The notes under the pieces were generated by a model, which saw nothing but the letters and a program-made list of their open reading frames with translations, had not been told where the DNA came from and did not search any database. From NCBI GenBank assembly GCA_037131655.1, contig JBAXQP010000086.1, positions 1 through 9,409 of the forward strand: 9,409 bases of DNA, in the 5' to 3' direction. Below are positions 5,823-9,409 of the stretch, in pieces (the stretch's first letter is position 1; every line of letters begins with the position of its first letter). Both the position numbers and the translations under genes were made by a program. Origin of the DNA: a bacterium. GTDB lineage: Bacteria; Armatimonadota; Fimbriimonadia; Fimbriimonadales; JBAXQP01.

Positions 5823-6818
5823 CTAAATCTTAAAGTTTTCGACAACTCGAATCTTGGATGGGGCATTTGTTCCCAAGCCAAGCTTAGCGGCCGTTTCTAA
5901 ATAACCAACCGGTCTACCCGCTTCCGCTAAAGTTGGAAGCTTAATCTCTTTGCGCCTGTCCTCGATGATCTGCCATCCGGAGTGATCTAACGCTACCGGA
6001 TCAGTGCCGACGAGAATACCGTTATAATCCCACAGGAAGCCAGGATTAAGACCAGGGCCGCCATTAGCAAGCGGACGAATTGCGTCGCAGACAATAAGAC
6101 GCGTCTTGCTGCGTATAACCGGAACAGAATAGAGGTCGGCGAGGAAGGGGTTGCAGTTATTACCATGCTGCGCTCCCGCATTATTTATCGAGCCATAATG
6201 ATTCTTAAAGCTAAGAGTAACTCCTGCAATGCCATGATCCTTAAGAATAGGCACATTCACAAGGGCGGTAATACGTTCGGTTAGAATTTTGCTCAAGCGG
6301 CCTTTAAATGAGCCTTGTTGAGTTTCGGCTGTATCATAATCGGAGTTAGTCCCAAAGTATTTCACCCCTGGTTTATCTCGATTAATCTCATAGCCATTTT
6401 TTGCCAAATCACCATCACTACGATCCCAAACGATAATGTTATCCGGCTTCACTCCCGCCAGCTTCAATCCTGCAATAACTGCATTAACTACTTCAGCATG
6501 GGTTGATGCTCCGGGGCCGAAAAGGCAGTTAATTTTGATGCCGACTACATCTTTCGGTGTAAAATAAGTACTCCAAGCGGCGGTATCAGTACGGGTATTG
6601 CTCATTTTGCGAACGCCCTCAAAAACCATCGCTTGAATAATTTCCGCGTTGAACTTATGTGCCGCATCCTGCGCATTTTTATTGCGGACGTTGATAACCG
6701 TTGAAGAGTACTTATTCTCTTTCGCAAAAACCGGAGCCAGCTTTCCACCGACTAATAGCCCTGCTCCTGCTGCGGTAATTCCTTTTAAAAAAGTTCTTCT
6801 AGATTGTTTTCCTTCCAT
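5823..6818 (-). CDS. Tat-exported DUF362 domain protein
   Basis: The 331-residue protein starts with a twin-arginine signal (SRRTFLKG, 6-13) and a hydrophobic stretch ending near PVFA (29-32), so it is probably exported folded. The rest is a DUF362 domain: DVVGIKINCLFGPG, a segment ending in AGVKPDNIIVWDRS, the stretch VPILKDHGIAGVTLSFKNHYG, then CDAIRPLANGGPG and GILVGTDPVALDHSGW. Unlike many DUF362 proteins it has no CxxCxxC ferredoxin motif of its own. Tat export suggests that a cofactor is bound before export. The function of this exported form is not established. The ATG at 6818 is preceded by AGGGAG at 6 bases, and the first 34 bases overlap the end of the glycerate kinase gene. The membrane Fe-S protein two genes upstream is a natural candidate electron partner (inference). 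Confidence 0.9.
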   Translation of the reverse strand: MEGKQSRRTFLKGITAAGAGLLVGGKLAPVFAKENKYSSTVINVRNKNAQDAAHKFNAEIIQAMVFEGVRKMSNTRTDTAAWSTYFTPKDVVGIKINCLFGPGASTHAEVVNAVIAGLKLAGVKPDNIIVWDRSDGDLAKNGYEINRDKPGVKYFGTNSDYDTAETQQGSFKGRLSKILTERITALVNVPILKDHGIAGVTLSFKNHYGSINNAGAQHGNNCNPFLADLYSVPVIRSKTRLIVCDAIRPLANGGPGLNPGFLWDYNGILVGTDPVALDHSGWQIIEDRRKEIKLPTLAEAGRPVGYLETAAKLGLGTNAPSKIRVVENFKI

Positions 6819-7939
6819 TTTGTGCTCCCTTTTAATGCGATAGTTGTTGCTCTTTCTAATGCGACGGACGGCTGGGTCATAGCGTAATCAGCCGTTTCCT
6901 GTAGATTCATGAGGCCCCAAGCGCCAGTCAGACCCCATTCTCGCCATTCTTTCTCAGTCAAATCAACTTGTCCACAAATCGCGATAGTTGGGGTTCCGTG
7001 AGCTAGTTTCAAAACCCCCGCAATCGTCTTTCCACAAAGTGATTGCTTATCCAGCTTACCCTCGCCGGTGATTATAATATCCGATCCGTCAACAGCGTTC
7101 TCAAATCCTGCCGCATTCATCACTACATCAATTCCAGGTTTGATTTTACCTTTGAGAAATGCCAATAGCGCACTCCCCATCCCGCCCGCCGATCCAGCGC
7201 CAGGAGTTTCAGCCACGTTCCACCCAAAGGTTTCCTTAAGCACATGAGCGTAATTGCGCATGGCAAGTTCCAATTCATTAAGTACTTCCGGCGTGCCGCC
7301 CTTTTGGGGGCCAAACACATAAGTCGCTCCCTCTTGCCCACACAAAGGGCTATCAACATCAGTGGCAATAGTTATTGACATGCCTTTGGTATCGATGAAG
7401 TTTGACAAGTCAATTCGTTTAAGGCGAGCCAGTGACGCGGCAGTTTTAAGTTCATTTCCTTTTTCATCAAGAAAACGAGCGCCCAACGCCCGCATTGCTC
7501 CCATCCCGCCATCATTAGTTGCAGACCCGCCAATGCCTATTATGAACTTGGTGCAACCTTCCACGATAGCCGCTCGAATTAACTGCCCAGTTCCGCAAGA
7601 AGTGGCTATACGCAGATCATTCTCTTCAGGTTTAACGAGGGTGAGACCGGAAGCAGTGGCCATCTCAATCACTGCCGTTCCGTCCGGCAAAATGCCCCAC
7701 TCAGCCATAATCTCAGTCCCTTGAGGACCATCTACTAACTGCTTAAACCGCTGCCCCCCATTCACCAACAGTGCATCGAGTGTGCCCTCGCCGCCATCCG
7801 CTAACGGCATGATAGTTAGCCTCGCATCCGGCCATACCTTCCTCACTCCAGCCGAAATCGCTTCCGCTGCTGCTTTTGCAGAAAGAGTACCTTTGAATGA
7901 ATCAGGGCAGATGAGGACATTCAAATTCTTACCTTCCAT
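6785..7939 (-). CDS. glxK: Glycerate kinase (type 1, GlxK/GarK family)
   Basis: This cytoplasmic enzyme phosphorylates D-glycerate with ATP; studied GlxK/GarK members make 2-phosphoglycerate, feeding lower glycolysis. The 384-residue length is normal. Family motifs run in order: ICPDSFKGTLSA (10-21), PLADGGEGT (45-53), GIGGSATNDGGMGAMRALGA (135-154), DVDSPLCG and VFGPQKGG in the middle, then GSAGGMG and ITGEGKLDKQSLCGKT in the C-terminal third. The start at 7939 is chosen because the first strand follows at once (NLNVLICPDS). The frame is open back to 8017, but that part lies wholly inside the upstream gene. No Shine-Dalgarno precedes the ATG; it overlaps the upstream gene by 11 bases, so translation probably depends on coupling. 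The 3' end overlaps the DUF362 gene by 34 bases. Its place between redox-type genes is unusual; no other glycerate or glyoxylate gene is in view. Confidence 0.94.
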   Translation of the reverse strand: MEGKNLNVLICPDSFKGTLSAKAAAEAISAGVRKVWPDARLTIMPLADGGEGTLDALLVNGGQRFKQLVDGPQGTEIMAEWGILPDGTAVIEMATASGLTLVKPEENDLRIATSCGTGQLIRAAIVEGCTKFIIGIGGSATNDGGMGAMRALGARFLDEKGNELKTAASLARLKRIDLSNFIDTKGMSITIATDVDSPLCGQEGATYVFGPQKGGTPEVLNELELAMRNYAHVLKETFGWNVAETPGAGSAGGMGSALLAFLKGKIKPGIDVVMNAAGFENAVDGSDIIITGEGKLDKQSLCGKTIAGVLKLAHGTPTIAICGQVDLTEKEWREWGLTGAWGLMNLQETADYAMTQPSVALERATTIALKGSTKWKENNLEELF

Positions 7940-9409
7940 AAGGGTTTGGCGCGGAAGGGGTATCTGCTTGCTCACGTTTGATGCGTTGATCATCACGAGA
8001 TAGATGCCGCAAATCACCGGATGAAATCACCCGAATAGCAGCTTGCGGTTGGATTGGGCACTTATTCTCGCACATCCCACAACCAACGCACTTTTCGTCA
8101 TTCACGAACGGTCGCCGACGCCCATCTACAACCTTCCAATGAACTGCACGAAAAGAACAAACCTCGTCGCAAACCAGGCATTCCTTATCTTCTGCCCATA
8201 CCAAACATTGGCTTCGGTCGATACAGGCGCGACCGATATATAAATGAGACTTTTCCTGAGCCGTAAATGGCTTGATAGCGTCCGTTGGACAAACCTGACC
8301 GCAGAGGGTGCAGTTCTGAGAACAATACCCGAGCCGTGGAACCAAAATTGGTGACCAAAAGCCTTCTAACCCCGCTTCAGAAAAAGTAGGTTGAAGACCA
8401 TTAGTTGGGCATGCTTTCATGCACAATCCACAACGAGTGCAGCGGGTGAGGAACTCTTCCTCAGCCAAGCTGCCGGGCGGGCGAATTAGGTACGGGCTTG
8501 AAGACTTTATACCGCTACTACCAACACGCTTTGAACCTGCGTCTCCTCTTGCTAACCCAACTCCAAGCAGTCCGACCCCCATCGCGCCAAGCATTCTTCG
8601 CCGAGTAAGGTCGGTTTCAGTGTGAAAACCTTCTTTTTTTGCGCTAATCGGAAACGATGTCAGCCCCGTTCCGCAGGCTTCGACGCAATTAAAGCAATAA
8701 ACACATTCCGTTGCCTGATAGTCACGCGGATTGGGCATAATCGCGCCCATTTTGCATGAGAATTCGCACTTGCGGCATTCCAAACAGCTTTCTCTATCAG
8801 TCTGGCGGCGAACCAAACCAAACTTCGAAAACAAAGCTAAAAGAGCGCCAAGAGGGCATAAATTCCGGCACCAAAAACGCTTGCTTATAAGCCCCAACGC
8901 TAGAATGCCGGCAAAGATCACTGCTGCCAACAAGTTCATCTGAAAATAAGGTTGCATTTCAGGAATAAGCGAACTCTGGCTAAACCCCGGCGCAATCTGA
9001 TAGACCCAACCAAACCCGCCTATCTGTCTCGCCGCCATCATAATCGGTGCAGCTAAAACCCAAATAAACGTGCGCGTAATTAGACTAAGTGGGTCAAAAA
9101 GATAGGTCCATTGAACTGAAAACACCGTACTTGCCAAGAGAGCGATTAGAAGATAGTACTTGAAGTTGCGAAAACGGCTCTGTCCCTCCTCCTTACGCCG
9201 ACGAACGAGGAACCTATCCGATAAGTCAATCACTGTCCCCATCGGGCACAGCCATCCACAGAAAAACCGGCCTAAGAAAATCGTCAAAAGCAGGATAATC
9301 CCCGCTGGTATGACCATCTCAAGATGAATATTTCGCGAAGCGATGCTAGAGGATAATGCGACCAGAGGGTCAAGTAACATTATGCCGTCCACAGGGACTG
9401 GCGAAGTCA
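7929..9409 (-). CDS. Membrane polyferredoxin, NapH/NapG-like fusion (5' end outside window)
   Basis: The stop is at 7929 and the frame runs open past the window edge; the GTG at 9392 is probably internal, since upstream codons read TSPVP in frame as in homologues. Counting from that GTG (487 residues), the first half is NapH-like: membrane helices near 25-45, 78-96, 105-122 and 152-170, CGWLCP (45-50), CRNLCP (175-180), then two 4Fe-4S motifs (C203-C213 and C230-C240). After RRRMLG (264-269) and a hydrophobic stretch comes a NapG-like half: YLIRPPGSL (301-309) and ferredoxin motifs at C318-C328, C357-C368, C390-C412 (irregular) and C435-C445. About six Fe-S clusters are expected. Such proteins pass electrons across or along the membrane, typically from quinol to a periplasmic partner. 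No nitrate reductase is adjacent, so the partner is more likely the exported DUF362 protein (inference). Confidence 0.9.
   Translation of the reverse strand, partial: TSPVPVDGIMLLDPLVALSSSIASRNIHLEMVIPAGIILLLTIFLGRFFCGWLCPMGTVIDLSDRFLVRRRKEEGQSRFRNFKYYLLIALLASTVFSVQWTYLFDPLSLITRTFIWVLAAPIMMAARQIGGFGWVYQIAPGFSQSSLIPEMQPYFQMNLLAAVIFAGILALGLISKRFWCRNLCPLGALLALFSKFGLVRRQTDRESCLECRKCEFSCKMGAIMPNPRDYQATECVYCFNCVEACGTGLTSFPISAKKEGFHTETDLTRRRMLGAMGVGLLGVGLARGDAGSKRVGSSGIKSSSPYLIRPPGSLAEEEFLTRCTRCGLCMKACPTNGLQPTFSEAGLEGFWSPILVPRLGYCSQNCTLCGQVCPTDAIKPFTAQEKSHLYIGRACIDRSQCLVWAEDKECLVCDEVCSFRAVHWKVVDGRRRPFVNDEKCVGCGMCENKCPIQPQAAIRVISSGDLRHLSRDDQRIKREQADTPSAPNPYGR

Noticed and set aside
5807..5881. Longer start for the DUF6599-like protein
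   Set aside because: It lies mostly inside the DUF362 gene, and the later ATG gives a proper signal peptide and a well-spaced GAGGAG.
7362..7724. 120-codon plus-strand frame
   Set aside because: It is the complement of the well-conserved glycerate kinase core.
7940..8017. 26-codon N-terminal extension of glycerate kinase
   Set aside because: It is entirely inside the polyferredoxin gene and beyond the conserved N terminus of the family.
1..9409. CRISPR array, defence system, transposon or prophage
   Set aside because: There are no regularly spaced repeats, transposase, integrase, tRNA attachment site or phage-like genes. The dense gene clusters are metabolic, redox or signalling.

Overview
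This is a bacterial chromosomal window of moderate GC by eye, carrying ordinary housekeeping and accessory genes with short spacers. The gene mix is a complex I subunit, a ThuA-like protein, a membrane HD-GYP protein with a degenerate partner, a YdaE-type D-lyxose isomerase, and a Fe-S / glycerate kinase / DUF362 / DUF6599-like cluster. It would fit Armatimonadota, Planctomycetota or a related uncultured lineage, but no marker here settles this. There is no tRNA, rRNA, CRISPR array, transposase or phage gene.

Layout. Positions 1-596 (minus) hold the start of a respiratory complex I operon: nuoA, followed after 4 bases by a gene cut by the window edge whose 33 visible residues look most like the N terminus of NuoC. 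Positions 642-917 are a divergent spacer with a near-consensus sigma-70 promoter reading right. Positions 918-1631 (plus) encode a ThuA-like protein, ended by an 18-bp perfect hairpin that can terminate transcription from both sides. Positions 1713-3688 (minus) hold two translationally coupled genes: a multi-pass membrane HD-GYP phosphodiesterase with all key residues, then a small membrane-anchored relative that has lost several of them.

Positions 3689-4736 are gene-poor. They contain one small gene of unknown function (4063-4344, minus) with a good promoter, several short dyads, and a hairpin repeat of the GTCATTGCGAGG...GAAGCAATCTC type just before the next gene. Positions 4737-5282 (plus) encode a cupin D-lyxose isomerase. 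Its stop codon overlaps that of the convergent gene by 4 bases.

Positions 5279-9409 (minus) form a tightly packed four-gene operon whose 5' end lies outside the window. In transcription order it encodes a NapH/NapG-like polyferredoxin fusion in the membrane, a type-1 glycerate kinase, a Tat-exported DUF362 protein and a Sec-exported DUF6599-like protein. Gene junctions are an 11-base overlap, a 34-base overlap and a 16-base gap. The membrane Fe-S protein plus two exported proteins suggest an extracytoplasmic redox function. The glycerate kinase is a cytoplasmic metabolic enzyme whose presence there is unexplained. This operon and the HD-GYP pair are the most interesting parts of the window.
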